From: Clostridium sp. Marseille-Q2269
GTDB lineage: Bacteria; Bacillota; Clostridia; Clostridiales; Clostridiaceae
NCBI RefSeq assembly: GCF_943736985.1
Contig: NZ_CALSFS010000001.1
Coordinates: 496,001 to 560,000 of the forward strand
Direction of reading: 5' to 3'
DNA length: 64,000 bases
Shown here: piece after piece, positions 17,064-25,624 of the stretch
Layout: the number at the start of each line of letters is the position of its first letter
How positions within the stretch are numbered: the first letter of the stretch is position 1
Position numbers and translations under genes: made by a program
The notes under the pieces: generated by a model
Seen by the model: the letters and a program-made list of their open reading frames with translations, nothing else
Databases searched by the model: none
Told to the model about the DNA's origin: nothing

Positions 17064-17336
17064 CTACATTTTTAAATATTCCTTTTCCCAAGGCCATGGT
17101 TCTGTTGCCCACTTCCATGGGAATCTACTCTTACTATAACCAAAGTTCCATAAAGGACCATATTTCTCCTCATATGCCTCTGTTAATTCCATTAGTTTAC
17201 AATGTATTTCATTATAATATTCTAATGCTCTTCTGTTATCTGGATAGTTATCTAAATATAAATTTAACTCCACAGCTGTAAAACCATATTCTTGTATCAT
17301 TAATAGTAATTCTTTTCTTGAATATTTATCTAACAT
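17064..17336 (-). CDS. cotJB: Spore coat protein CotJB
   Basis: A 90-residue coat protein, MLDKYSRKELLLMIQEYGFT at the start, with the family's WNFGYSKSRFPWKWATEPWPW segment broken by Pro/Trp near the end. TGGAGGAG lies 5 bases before the ATG. CotJB is needed for assembly of CotJA and CotJC into the coat in Bacillus; here it sits between them. Confidence 0.92.
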   Translation of the reverse strand: MLDKYSRKELLLMIQEYGFTAVELNLYLDNYPDNRRALEYYNEIHCKLMELTEAYEEKYGPLWNFGYSKSRFPWKWATEPWPWEKEYLKM

Positions 17337-17369
17337 ACAATCTCCTCCAAGTATAAATATAACCTCTTT

Positions 17370-17531
17370 CTAATATTTAGATTTATATGGTTGGTATAAT
17401 TCTGGAAACAATGTTCCTCTTTGAAGTGCCTTTTCAACCTTATAAACTCTTTTGAATTTTTGAGGACATATATAAGCTCTTGCCAGCTCACAGTTATCCA
17501 TTCCCCATGGTTCACATTTTTCACATTTCAA
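17370..17531 (-). CDS. cotJA: Spore coat-associated protein CotJA, TTG start
   Basis: The product begins (M)KCEKCEPWGMDNCELARAY and ends ELYQPYKSKY (53 residues), matching CotJA. It starts with TTG at 17531, 9 bases after AAGGAG, so ATG-only gene calling misses it. A longer ATG frame at 17524-17330 overlaps it in another phase and is spurious. Four Cys in the first 25 residues stand out. CotJA initiates the CotJ layer; cotJB follows after 33 bases. Confidence 0.9.
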   Translation of the reverse strand: MKCEKCEPWGMDNCELARAYICPQKFKRVYKVEKALQRGTLFPELYQPYKSKY

Positions 17532-17836
17532 TATTATCAACTCCTTAAAAATATGATTCTACACAATAAAAAAGGATTCAAGTTAAAATCCCTGTGTTTT
17601 ACTAACATAGTATGTAACTTATATATATATTGTCACACTTCATTTTTAATGACTAATTAAAATGTATTTTTGTTGTTTTTCATTTTACAATAAATATAAA
17701 TAAAACAAATACCTTCCTTATTATCAATTTATTTTTATTATTTAACATTTTTTTATTAAAATGGTATGCTTTATTAAGATACTAGCCAGCTCAATTAGCA
17801 TTAGTATATTGATTACTGTTAGAAAGGGGTTTTTTT
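17532..17836. other. Divergent upstream region, cotJ operon / peptide-binding protein
   Basis: Carries the unseen promoters of both genes. On the minus strand CATACTAT (17607-17614) resembles a sigma-E -10, but no matching -35 is at the right distance. Nothing else recognised. Confidence 0.5.
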
Positions 17837-19432
17837 ATGAAAATGAAGAAACTATTGGCCATAGCATTGATAGCTTCTACTACTTTGGTTGCTACTGCTT
17901 GTGGAAATAGTAATAGTTCTAGTACCTCTACAGAGGACAAGTCTCAAAAAGAGAACATTAAAGATGGAGGAAATCTTACATTTTGTATATGCGGTGATCC
18001 TGAAATACTTAATCCACTTTACGCCTACGATAGAGCTACTATGACAATGGATAATGCTCTTTTTGCTCCTCTATTCTATATGAATAGAAATAAAATTGAT
18101 TACACCCTAGCAGAAGAAGTAAAACATTCAGATGACTTTTTAACTTATACAGTAAAATTAAAAAAAGATTTAAAATGGCACGATGGCAAACCTATAACTG
18201 CTGATGACTTAATATTTACTATGAAGCAAATAATGGATAAAAAACAAGACTCACCTTTTAGAAGCGCTTTTGTTATAAATGATAAATCTATACAAGTAAA
18301 AAAAGTAGATGACAGAACAGTAGATTTTAAACTACCATCAGTTCAAATGCCTTTTATGAATTCTTTAGCACAAGTATGCCCTATTCCTAAACATATATTT
18401 GAAGGAGAAAAAGATATTAAAAAAAGTGTTAAAAATGAAAAACCTATAGGGTCTGGTGCTTTTAAATTTAAAGAAGCTAAAAAAGGGGAAAGTATCACTT
18501 TAGAAAGATTTGATAACTATGTAGGAGGAAAGCCTCATCTTGATACTATAACATACAGAATTATTGGAGATCCAAATTCTTCTAATGTAGCTATAGAAAA
18601 TGGAGAAATTTCTGCTAAGTATGTAGAAATTTCAGATGTAAATAAATTCGAAAAAAATAAAAATTTAAAAGTAATTTCCTATGATGAAGGCATGGTAGAT
18701 ACTTTAGCTTTAAATTGTAAGACTCCTGGTTTAGATAAAAAAGAAGTCAGACAAACAATAGCATATGCTTTAAACAAAGATAGTCTAATAAAAGCAGCAT
18801 ATGACAGCGAAAAATATGCTCCTAAGGCTTATTCTCCTTTTCCTAAAACCACTCTATATTTTACAGATGAAGTTAATAAGTATGATTTGAATAAAGAAAA
18901 GGCTAAAGAACTACTAAAAAAATCTGGTGTTAATAACTTAAAACTTAGATTAGTTTATCCAACCACAAGAAAAGCCTTAGAAAATCAAGCACTAGTTGTT
19001 AAAGATAATTTAAAAGATATAGGTATAAATGTGGAACTAAAAGGATTAGAAGCAAATGCCTTTTATCAACAGATAGATAATCCTAGTAAAGGTATTTATG
19101 ATTTAATATTTAATTCCTATGTAATGACTAGTGAACCTGATTCTTACAAAGAGATCTTTATGACAAATGGAGCCTATAATATATCTAGATATAATAATAC
19201 AAAATTAGATGCCCTATGGAATAAAGGAGTTTTAGAAACTGATGAAACAAAACGACAAGAAATTTATAAAACTCTTCAAAAAGAGGCTATAGAAGATATG
19301 CCACTATATCCTATATCATATTCTATGGCTACCATAGCAGTAAATAAAAATATAGGTGGAATAAAAGAAGCTAAAACAGTACCTGTATGTATGTTTGAAG
19401 ATTTATCAAAACTTTATATGAAAGAGAAATAA
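17837..19432 (+). CDS. Oligopeptide-type ABC transporter substrate-binding lipoprotein
   Basis: A 531-residue SBP_bac_5 family protein. The signal peptide ends in LVATACGNS (lipobox Cys about residue 22), anchoring it outside the membrane. Family marks are LAEEVKHSDDFLTYTVKLKK, WHDGKPITADDLIFTMKQIM and DNYVGGKPHLDTITYRI. It would deliver peptides (or nickel-type ligands in some relatives) to the permease pair that begins 200 bases downstream. AGAAAGGGG precedes the ATG. A hairpin lies between it and the permeases, so it may be made in excess over them. Confidence 0.9.
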   Translation: MKMKKLLAIALIASTTLVATACGNSNSSSTSTEDKSQKENIKDGGNLTFCICGDPEILNPLYAYDRATMTMDNALFAPLFYMNRNKIDYTLAEEVKHSDDFLTYTVKLKKDLKWHDGKPITADDLIFTMKQIMDKKQDSPFRSAFVINDKSIQVKKVDDRTVDFKLPSVQMPFMNSLAQVCPIPKHIFEGEKDIKKSVKNEKPIGSGAFKFKEAKKGESITLERFDNYVGGKPHLDTITYRIIGDPNSSNVAIENGEISAKYVEISDVNKFEKNKNLKVISYDEGMVDTLALNCKTPGLDKKEVRQTIAYALNKDSLIKAAYDSEKYAPKAYSPFPKTTLYFTDEVNKYDLNKEKAKELLKKSGVNNLKLRLVYPTTRKALENQALVVKDNLKDIGINVELKGLEANAFYQQIDNPSKGIYDLIFNSYVMTSEPDSYKEIFMTNGAYNISRYNNTKLDALWNKGVLETDETKRQEIYKTLQKEAIEDMPLYPISYSMATIAVNKNIGGIKEAKTVPVCMFEDLSKLYMKEK

Positions 19433-19444
19433 AAATTCAATAAA

Positions 19445-19490
19445 AAGGACGGTATTAATGGGATTTATCCTTTTAATACCTTTTATTTTA
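19445..19490 (+). terminator. Weak hairpin after the binding-protein gene
   Basis: GGTATTAA and TTAATACC form the stem with a 14-base loop, followed by TTTTATTTTA. It may reduce read-through into the permease genes. Confidence 0.5.
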
Positions 19491-19630
19491 AAATAGTTAT
19501 ACTAAACCTTTATAATAAATTAATCCTTTATAAAAAACATTGTACTTATTTTGTATTATGCATTAATAAATATTTAGAATTATTATTTTATAATCATACA
19601 ATAAATATATTTGAGAAAGGTAGGATATAT

Positions 19631-20575
19631 TTGAGAAAATACATAATAAAAAGAGTTCTACATGCAATTCCTATACTTATTTTTATCTCTATAGTTTCTT
19701 TTTTACTAATAAAACTAGCCCCTGGAGATCCTATTAGAACTTTCATAAATCCTAAAATGAAAGCTTCAGATATAGCTAGAATTAGGCATAATTTAGGCCT
19801 TGATAGACCTATACATATACAGTATATTTTATGGCTAAAAAATGTATTAAAAGGCGATTTAGGATATTCTTTAATTAATTCTAGACCAATTGCTACCCAA
19901 ATAACAGAAAGACTCCCTGCTACTTTGCTTCTTATGGGATCATCCTTATTGATATCTTTAGTTTTAGGTATAATTTTTGGAGTGATTTCTGCTGTTAACA
20001 AAAATAACTTCATAGATAATCTGATTTCAGTAATATCTTATATAGGTATATCTATCCCTAGCTTTTGGTTTGCCATGATACTTATATATATTTTTTCTGT
20101 TAATCTTAATTTATTACCAAGCGTTGGCATGCACACCATAGATGTAGATTCTAAACTTGATGTATTAAAGCATCTTATTTTACCTTGTACAGTATTGAGC
20201 TTTAGCAGTATATCTGTTATTAGTAGATATATACGCTCTAATACTATATCTGAACTATCTGAGGACTATGTTATGATCGCCTATGCTAAAGGATTATCTA
20301 AGAAAAAAATATTATATAAACATGTTTTAAAAAACGCCCTTCTTCCTATTATAACTATATTAGGCATGTCATTACCAGATATATTTGCAGGGGCGTTTAT
20401 AACTGAAACCATCTTTGGTTGGCCTGGTATGGGTAGATTAGGAATGAAAGCTATATTAGGCTTTGATTATCCTCTTATTATGTCTATAACAATGCTAAGT
20501 TCTATTTTGCTTATAATAGGAAATCTTATAGCAGATGTGTGTTATACCTTGGCAGATCCTAGAATCAAAAATTAG
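19631..20575 (+). CDS. Peptide ABC transporter permease, OppB/DppB type
   Basis: A 314-residue permease starting with TTG at 19631, 6 bases after AGGTAGGA. It starts (M)RKYIIKRVLHAIPILIFIS, the usual first membrane helix of the family, with the LAPGDPIR turn (about residue 32). The EAA coupling loop is IAYAKGLSKKKILYKHVLKN near residue 220, followed by the F-G-PG...E motif FITETIFGWPGMGRLG. Works as a heterodimer with the next gene's product. No ATPase gene follows. Confidence 0.9.
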   Translation: MRKYIIKRVLHAIPILIFISIVSFLLIKLAPGDPIRTFINPKMKASDIARIRHNLGLDRPIHIQYILWLKNVLKGDLGYSLINSRPIATQITERLPATLLLMGSSLLISLVLGIIFGVISAVNKNNFIDNLISVISYIGISIPSFWFAMILIYIFSVNLNLLPSVGMHTIDVDSKLDVLKHLILPCTVLSFSSISVISRYIRSNTISELSEDYVMIAYAKGLSKKKILYKHVLKNALLPIITILGMSLPDIFAGAFITETIFGWPGMGRLGMKAILGFDYPLIMSITMLSSILLIIGNLIADVCYTLADPRIKN

Positions 20576-20588
20576 GTAGGTGATAAAT

Positions 20589-21437
20589 TTGATTTTAAAT
20601 AAACGTCTTAAAATAAATTTTAAAATACAGTTTAAACAAAATAAATTAGGATATATATCATTAATTATAATATTAATATTAACTCTTTCTTCTATTTTTG
20701 CTTTCTTATCTCCTTACGACCCTAATAAAATGGATTTATACAACAAATTATCAAATCCAACTTTAAAACATTTATTTGGTACAGATGATATTGGTAGAGA
20801 CTATTTCACTCGTTCCTTATATGGTGGAAGAGCTTCCTTAACGGTAGGCTTTATGTCCATGATTATATCCTCCACTATAGGAACCATTGTAGGAACATTT
20901 AGTGGCTACATAGGAGGTACTGTAGATAATATAATAATGCGAATTATAGATATATTAATGTGCATACCAAGCTTTTTTCTTATACTTATAATTAATGCCT
21001 ATTCAAAACCTGGAATAGAAAATATTATTATTATTATTGGACTATTTGGTTGGATAGGAATTGCTAGAATAGTTAGATCTGAAACACTTTCGTTAAAGGA
21101 AAGAGAATACGTATTATGCTCTAAAGCTTTAGGAGCCTCTAATTGCCGAATCGTTTTTAAGCATATAATACCTAATGTTGCTCCATCTGTAATAGTATCC
21201 TCCACTATAAATATTGCATCTGCTATTCTTACAGAATCTGCCCTTAGTTTCTTAGGATTAGGAGTTACAGCACCTAATTCCTCTTGGGGAAGTATGTTAC
21301 AAAATGCTCAAAGCTTTATTTCTTCATCTCCTCACTTAGCTATATTCCCTGGATTATTTATACTTTTTACAGTTTTAAGCTTTAACATATTGGGAGATAT
21401 TTTTGCTACTGCATTTGATCCAAAAGTTAATAAATAA
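20589..21437 (+). CDS. Peptide ABC transporter permease, OppC/DppC type
   Basis: Second half of the permease. TTG at 20589 is preferred as start because TAGGTAGG lies 6-7 bases upstream, the same layout as the previous gene; the GTG at 20580 overlaps that site. Product about 282 residues: N-terminal helix, GTDDIGRDYFTRSLYGGRAS, EAA loop CSKALGASNCRIVFKHIIPN, and LGLGVTAPNSSWGSML near the end. The OppD/OppF ATPases that should follow are absent. Confidence 0.9.
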   Translation: MILNKRLKINFKIQFKQNKLGYISLIIILILTLSSIFAFLSPYDPNKMDLYNKLSNPTLKHLFGTDDIGRDYFTRSLYGGRASLTVGFMSMIISSTIGTIVGTFSGYIGGTVDNIIMRIIDILMCIPSFFLILIINAYSKPGIENIIIIIGLFGWIGIARIVRSETLSLKEREYVLCSKALGASNCRIVFKHIIPNVAPSVIVSSTINIASAILTESALSFLGLGVTAPNSSWGSMLQNAQSFISSSPHLAIFPGLFILFTVLSFNILGDIFATAFDPKVNK

Positions 21438-21574
21438 TTTTATAAAAAATTAAGTAAATTATAATGATATTATTATTTAAAAAATATATTAATAGAACAT
21501 AATATTTTATAATAAATTGTTTTTTAGATTATATTAACATTTTCTTTTATTTTTTATGAACGTAAAGTAAATCA

Positions 21575-21603
21575 TTGACAAACTGTTCACAAAATCATAT
21601 ACT
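21575..21603 (+). promoter_or_regulatory. Strong sigma-A promoter for the ykn-like operon
   Basis: TTGACA, 17 bases, TATACT. Just downstream, CTGTACATAGCGTATATATACAG (shown as CTGTA...TACAG ends, 21603-21625) and a further TATACAGTTACTG form a possible repressor site over the transcription start. Confidence 0.75.
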
Positions 21604-21675
21604 GTACATAGCGTATATATACAGCATATAATTCCTATATACAGTTACTGTTTAAGTGTTAAAGGAGGTGGTCTA

Positions 21676-22350
21676 ATGAGTATAATTAAAGCTAATGATG
21701 TAAAAAAGACTTTCACTTTAGGAAAAATGCAGGTGGATATACTCAAAGGAGTATCTGTAGAAATTGAAAAAGGTGAATTTGTTGCTATCATTGGAGAATC
21801 GGGTTCTGGCAAATCTACTTTTCTTAATATTTTAGGTGGTCTAATGCCTCCCTCCTCTGGTGATATTTTTATAGAAAATGAAAAGATTAATGGTCTTTCA
21901 GAAAACAATTTAGCTTTATTTAGAAGACGTAATATAGGATTTGTTTTTCAATCCTATAATCTAATTCCTCAGCTTACGGCTTTAGAAAATGTAGAAATGC
22001 CTCTTATTTTTTCAGGTATTTCTAAAAAAGAACGAAAGAATAGAGCTTTTGAAATGTTAAAAAAGGTTGGACTTGAAGAAAGAGCTAATCATAAGCCATC
22101 AGAATTGTCTGGTGGACAACAACAAAGGGTTTCTATTGCAAGAGCTCTTGTGAACTATCCAAAAATAGTACTTGCTGATGAACCTACTGGAAATTTGGAT
22201 AGTAAGAATGGTACAGAAATTCTAAACATACTAAAAGAACTAAACGAAACCACTGGACAAACTTTTGTAATTGTTACTCACTCTTCTCAAGTTTGTGATT
22301 ATGCAAGTAAAATAATAAAAGTGGTAGATGGAAAAATATCAAATGATTAA
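21676..22350 (+). CDS. ABC transporter ATP-binding protein (YknY/LolD/MacB type)
   Basis: A 224-residue ATPase. Walker A GESGSGKST (residues 38-46), Q-loop VFQSYNLIPQLTALENVEMP, signature LSGGQQQRVSIARALVNYPK, Walker B VLADEPTGNLDS and H-loop VIVTHSS are complete. AAGGAGGTGG precedes the ATG. First gene of a four-gene operon with a secreted protein, a MacB-type permease and a Yip1 protein. Such mechanotransmission ATPases drive export of, or defence against, extracytoplasmic molecules rather than import. Confidence 0.93.
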   Translation: MSIIKANDVKKTFTLGKMQVDILKGVSVEIEKGEFVAIIGESGSGKSTFLNILGGLMPPSSGDIFIENEKINGLSENNLALFRRRNIGFVFQSYNLIPQLTALENVEMPLIFSGISKKERKNRAFEMLKKVGLEERANHKPSELSGGQQQRVSIARALVNYPKIVLADEPTGNLDSKNGTEILNILKELNETTGQTFVIVTHSSQVCDYASKIIKVVDGKISND

Positions 22351-22383
22351 TTAAGCGTAAATTTATGTAGGAGGTCACTTATA

Positions 22384-23199
22384 ATGATAAAAAAATTTTT
22401 TCCTTTAGTGTTTTTACTAATTCTATGTGTTTTCCCTATTTCATTAGTTCACGCTGAATCAGGAAGGATAACTTTAAATAAAGTCACTTCTTCTCCTGAA
22501 ACAGTGGAACCTGGTAGTAAATTTAAAATTAATTTTACTATAACTAATAATAAGGAAGCAAATATAAAAGATGTAGTTATAACATTGGCTGGATTAGAAG
22601 GCAAAAATGTTTTAACTGGCTTTTCTCCAGTTGGAACCACAAATGAAATTTATGTAGGTCATATAGATGGAGAAACTTCTGAAGATGCATCTATAGAAAT
22701 GGCATGTGATCCTAATTTAAAAGCTGGTAACTATAATATTTTAGTTAAAATAGGTTATAAATTAAATGGAGAATATATTGAAGAAAATAGAGTAATAGGC
22801 TTAATCTTAGGAAATAAACCAAGTTTACTTATAACTTCTTTAGATGCTACTAACAAAGATGGAGAAGGTAAAAAAGTATCATTAAACTTTGTAAATAGTG
22901 GTAAGTCTTCTTTAAAAGATGTAGTATTAAATGTTAAAACTAATAATAAAACATTCACTAAATATTTTGGAACCATGGAACCAGAGGACGAAAATGATTT
23001 TAAACAAAGCTTAGCTTTATCTGGAGATGTAAAAGGTACTGTAGAAATAAGCTTTAAAGATGAATTAAACAAGTCTTCTAAAATCTCACAAGAATTTAGT
23101 ATAAAAGGAAAAGTTAACGATACTAACACTGCACCAAAACAGAAAAAGAGTTCTGGCATACTAGGCTTTTTCAAAAGCTTATTAGGAATAGGTGATTAA
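22384..23199 (+). CDS. Secreted COG1361/CARDB-like protein in the YknX position
   Basis: A 271-residue protein with a cleavable-looking signal peptide (about residues 1-25, ending VHAES). The mature part looks like two immunoglobulin-like CARDB/NEW3-type beta domains (SSPETVEPGSKFKINFTITN and LNFVNSGKSSLKDVVLNVKT), then a charged linker and an amphipathic tail SGILGFFKSLLGIGD. It lies exactly where Bacillus yknX, a HlyD-type adaptor, lies in yknXYZ, but has no HlyD coiled-coil or lipoyl features. Its stop codon overlaps the ribosome site of the permease gene. Probable adaptor or substrate-binding partner (inference). Confidence 0.65.
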   Translation: MIKKFFPLVFLLILCVFPISLVHAESGRITLNKVTSSPETVEPGSKFKINFTITNNKEANIKDVVITLAGLEGKNVLTGFSPVGTTNEIYVGHIDGETSEDASIEMACDPNLKAGNYNILVKIGYKLNGEYIEENRVIGLILGNKPSLLITSLDATNKDGEGKKVSLNFVNSGKSSLKDVVLNVKTNNKTFTKYFGTMEPEDENDFKQSLALSGDVKGTVEISFKDELNKSSKISQEFSIKGKVNDTNTAPKQKKSSGILGFFKSLLGIGD

Positions 23200-23200
23200 C

Positions 23201-24487
23201 ATGAAACTTACTGACCTTGCAGAAATTATATGGAGAAACCTTTTAAAAAGAAAAGGTAGAACATTTTTAACTATGCTAGGAGTAATTATAGGTAGTGTAG
23301 CTATATACGTAATAATATCTCTAGGAAATGGATTTGAAAAATATATGTCCTCACAACTAAATTCCTTTGGAGATGTAAACACTTTAAACATTTTTCCAAA
23401 TTCAGATGTTGCTTCAATGGGACAAGGGTCCAATGAAAAAAATAAAAAGAAAATATTAAACGATAAAGCTTTAAAAGAATTAAACAAATTAGAATCTGTA
23501 AAATATTTAGTTCCAAAACTTAGTTCAAATGCAGATATACTTTATAAAAAATCAGAAATGAAATCTAGTAATTTAACAGGCATGCAATTTAAAGACTATA
23601 GCAAAGATCATGAACTTTTATTTGGTAAATATCCGAATGATTCAAAAAAAGAAGTGGTTCTAGGATATAAAATAGCTTCACATCTTTTAAATAAAAAAGA
23701 TGTAGACACTATAAAAAAGGAAGAAATAGAAAAACTCCTGAGAAAAAGAGTGAAAATAAAAGTTTCTAAACAAAATGAAAAAGGCGAAGAAGAATTTATA
23801 ACTTATTCTGTAAGAGTAAGCGGCATATGTAAAGAGGGCTTTTCAGATGATTATGACGTTAAAGCTCCTATATCTTTTATTAAAGATATGCTAATGTATA
23901 AGAATAATGACGACAAATTCTTTAAAAATAAAGGATATGACAGTATAGATTTGATTTTAAAGAGTCAAGATGTAAGCAGTGAGGCGGAAAAATATTTGAA
24001 GGATAATGGATACCTATATCAATCTCTTAAAGAAATGCAAAAAGGCATAAGCGGCACTTTAAACGGAGTAAAATTAATATTAGGTGCCATAGGAGGTATT
24101 TCTTTACTGGTGGCAGCCTTCGGTATAGCTAATACCATGAATATGTCTATATTAGAGAGAAAAAAAGAAATTGGAGTTATGAAGGTAGTTGGTGCCTCTA
24201 TAGGAGATATTAAGAAAATATTTATAGGGGAAGCTACAGCAATAGGTTTTTCAGGTGGTGTAGTTGGACTACTTATAGGAACCATTATAAGTTTTGTAAT
24301 AAATACAGCATTAAAATCTAAGCTTTCTTCTAATTCTAATGGTGGTAATGTAAAAATAGCTGTAGCTAGCATAGGACTTGTGGCTTTTGTATTACTATTC
24401 TCATCAGGAGTAGGATTTTTATCTGGGCTGTATCCTGCTACTAAAGCAGCTAAATTAGACGTAATAAGCTCTATAAAGGATGAATAA
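23201..24487 (+). CDS. MacB/FtsX-type ABC permease (YknZ-like)
   Basis: About 428 residues from ATG 23201, which has AGGAATAGG at good spacing; the GTG at 23192 overlaps the upstream gene. Topology is the MacB type: one membrane helix at about residues 20-42 (FLTMLGVIIGSVAIYVIISL), a roughly 240-residue outside domain, then three helices. The conserved cytoplasmic loop MSILERKKEIGVMKVVGASI and final GLYPATKAAKLDVISSI are visible. Works with the upstream ATPase as a mechanotransmitting complex. Confidence 0.92.
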   Translation: MKLTDLAEIIWRNLLKRKGRTFLTMLGVIIGSVAIYVIISLGNGFEKYMSSQLNSFGDVNTLNIFPNSDVASMGQGSNEKNKKKILNDKALKELNKLESVKYLVPKLSSNADILYKKSEMKSSNLTGMQFKDYSKDHELLFGKYPNDSKKEVVLGYKIASHLLNKKDVDTIKKEEIEKLLRKRVKIKVSKQNEKGEEEFITYSVRVSGICKEGFSDDYDVKAPISFIKDMLMYKNNDDKFFKNKGYDSIDLILKSQDVSSEAEKYLKDNGYLYQSLKEMQKGISGTLNGVKLILGAIGGISLLVAAFGIANTMNMSILERKKEIGVMKVVGASIGDIKKIFIGEATAIGFSGGVVGLLIGTIISFVINTALKSKLSSNSNGGNVKIAVASIGLVAFVLLFSSGVGFLSGLYPATKAAKLDVISSIKDE

Positions 24488-24596
24488 TTAAATTTTTATA
24501 AGAATCCTTAAAATTTCTATAAAGATTTAATAATATAATTATTTCTATTTATATATAGTTAAACAAATTTATTATATTGTATAGGAGGTTTCATTT

Positions 24597-25289
24597 ATGG
24601 AACAACAAGAAAATGTAAATACTACTTTAAATTTAACTTTAAAAGAAAAATTCAAATTTTTCTTTACATCCCCTGCCAGATTATTTGAATACTATAGAGA
24701 AAAGCCTAAATATGGAATCTTATTTTTAATAACACTTATTTGTTCAGTTATTTATACTGTAATACAATCTAACTTATCAAAAGATATTATAGAAAAACAT
24801 CTACAAAAACAATTTCAAGGATTAGATCCTCAAGCTGCAGAAATAGCAAAAAAAACTGGTGACTTTATGCATACTCCATCTATACAAATACCTCTTACTC
24901 TAATAAGTATCGTGTTTAGTATATTTATGAGCGCACTTTTAATATTTATAATTTTTAAAATTTGTAAAGTTGCTCTAAGCTATAAACAAACTGTAACATT
25001 ATACTTAGTGGCTAACTTAGCTATTTGTGTAGGTAATATATTTAAAACTATATATATGCTTATAACACAAAAGCCAACAGATATTAATATTGTATTGGAT
25101 CCTTCTGTAAAAAACACATTAATGAATAATCTGAACATATTCTCCATATGGTACTATGTGCTTATAGGTATTGGTATTTATGCTATGGGTAAAACCTCTA
25201 AGAAAAAAGCCATTATAATAACTGTAATATTAGCAGTTATATCTATCGGACTTGCTGTTCTAGCAGCAGCTTCAAAAATTTATAAATAA
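24597..25289 (+). CDS. Yip1-domain membrane protein (YknW-like)
   Basis: A 230-residue protein with a cytoplasmic N-terminus containing FFTSPARLFEYYREKPKYG, the Yip1-family entry motif, followed by five predicted membrane helices. In Bacillus subtilis the Yip1 protein YknW assembles with YknXYZ and the complex protects against the SDP killing peptide. The same gene neighbourhood here supports an equivalent role. TAGGAGG lies upstream of the ATG; terminator at 25306-25329 closes the operon. Confidence 0.75.
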   Translation: MEQQENVNTTLNLTLKEKFKFFFTSPARLFEYYREKPKYGILFLITLICSVIYTVIQSNLSKDIIEKHLQKQFQGLDPQAAEIAKKTGDFMHTPSIQIPLTLISIVFSIFMSALLIFIIFKICKVALSYKQTVTLYLVANLAICVGNIFKTIYMLITQKPTDINIVLDPSVKNTLMNNLNIFSIWYYVLIGIGIYAMGKTSKKKAIIITVILAVISIGLAVLAAASKIYK

Positions 25290-25624
25290 AAAGCAATAAA
25301 ATTAAAAAGCGTGGAAAATTCCACGCTTTCAATTTTTCTATTTTAATCTTTCACAAGTATTTTTACAATCTTCATCTATAATTTATTACACTTATTTATT
25401 AGAAACAAATATAACAAAATAAATATACATTACATATACTTTAAATAGATGAATTATGCTCTAATAAATAATTTATAATATTTTTATTATGTATTTTTAT
25501 ATAAAAACTACTATAATAAATTTATGTACACTCATAAATATTATAATTATTTCTAAAATTAACTCTAATTATATTCACTATGTTTTTTAAGATAACAAAT
25601 TTCATATAAAATGGAGGTTCAATA
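25290..25624. other. Gene-free interval
   Basis: Begins with the operon terminator (25306-25329); the remaining roughly 290 bases are AT-rich with nothing recognised beyond the ATGGAGG ribosome site of the next gene. Confidence 0.6.
25306..25329 (+). terminator. Terminator of the ykn-like operon
   Basis: AAAGCGTGG-AAAATT-CCACGCTTT followed by CAATTTTTCTATTTT. Confidence 0.85.

Noticed and set aside
17330..17524. 64-residue frame over cotJA
   Set aside because: It overlaps the clear CotJA frame in another phase and matches nothing; cotJA has the ribosome site and family motifs.
17607..17614. CATACTAT as a sigma-E -10 for cotJABC
   Set aside because: No KMATATT-like -35 at 14-15 bases; not strong enough to list as a promoter.
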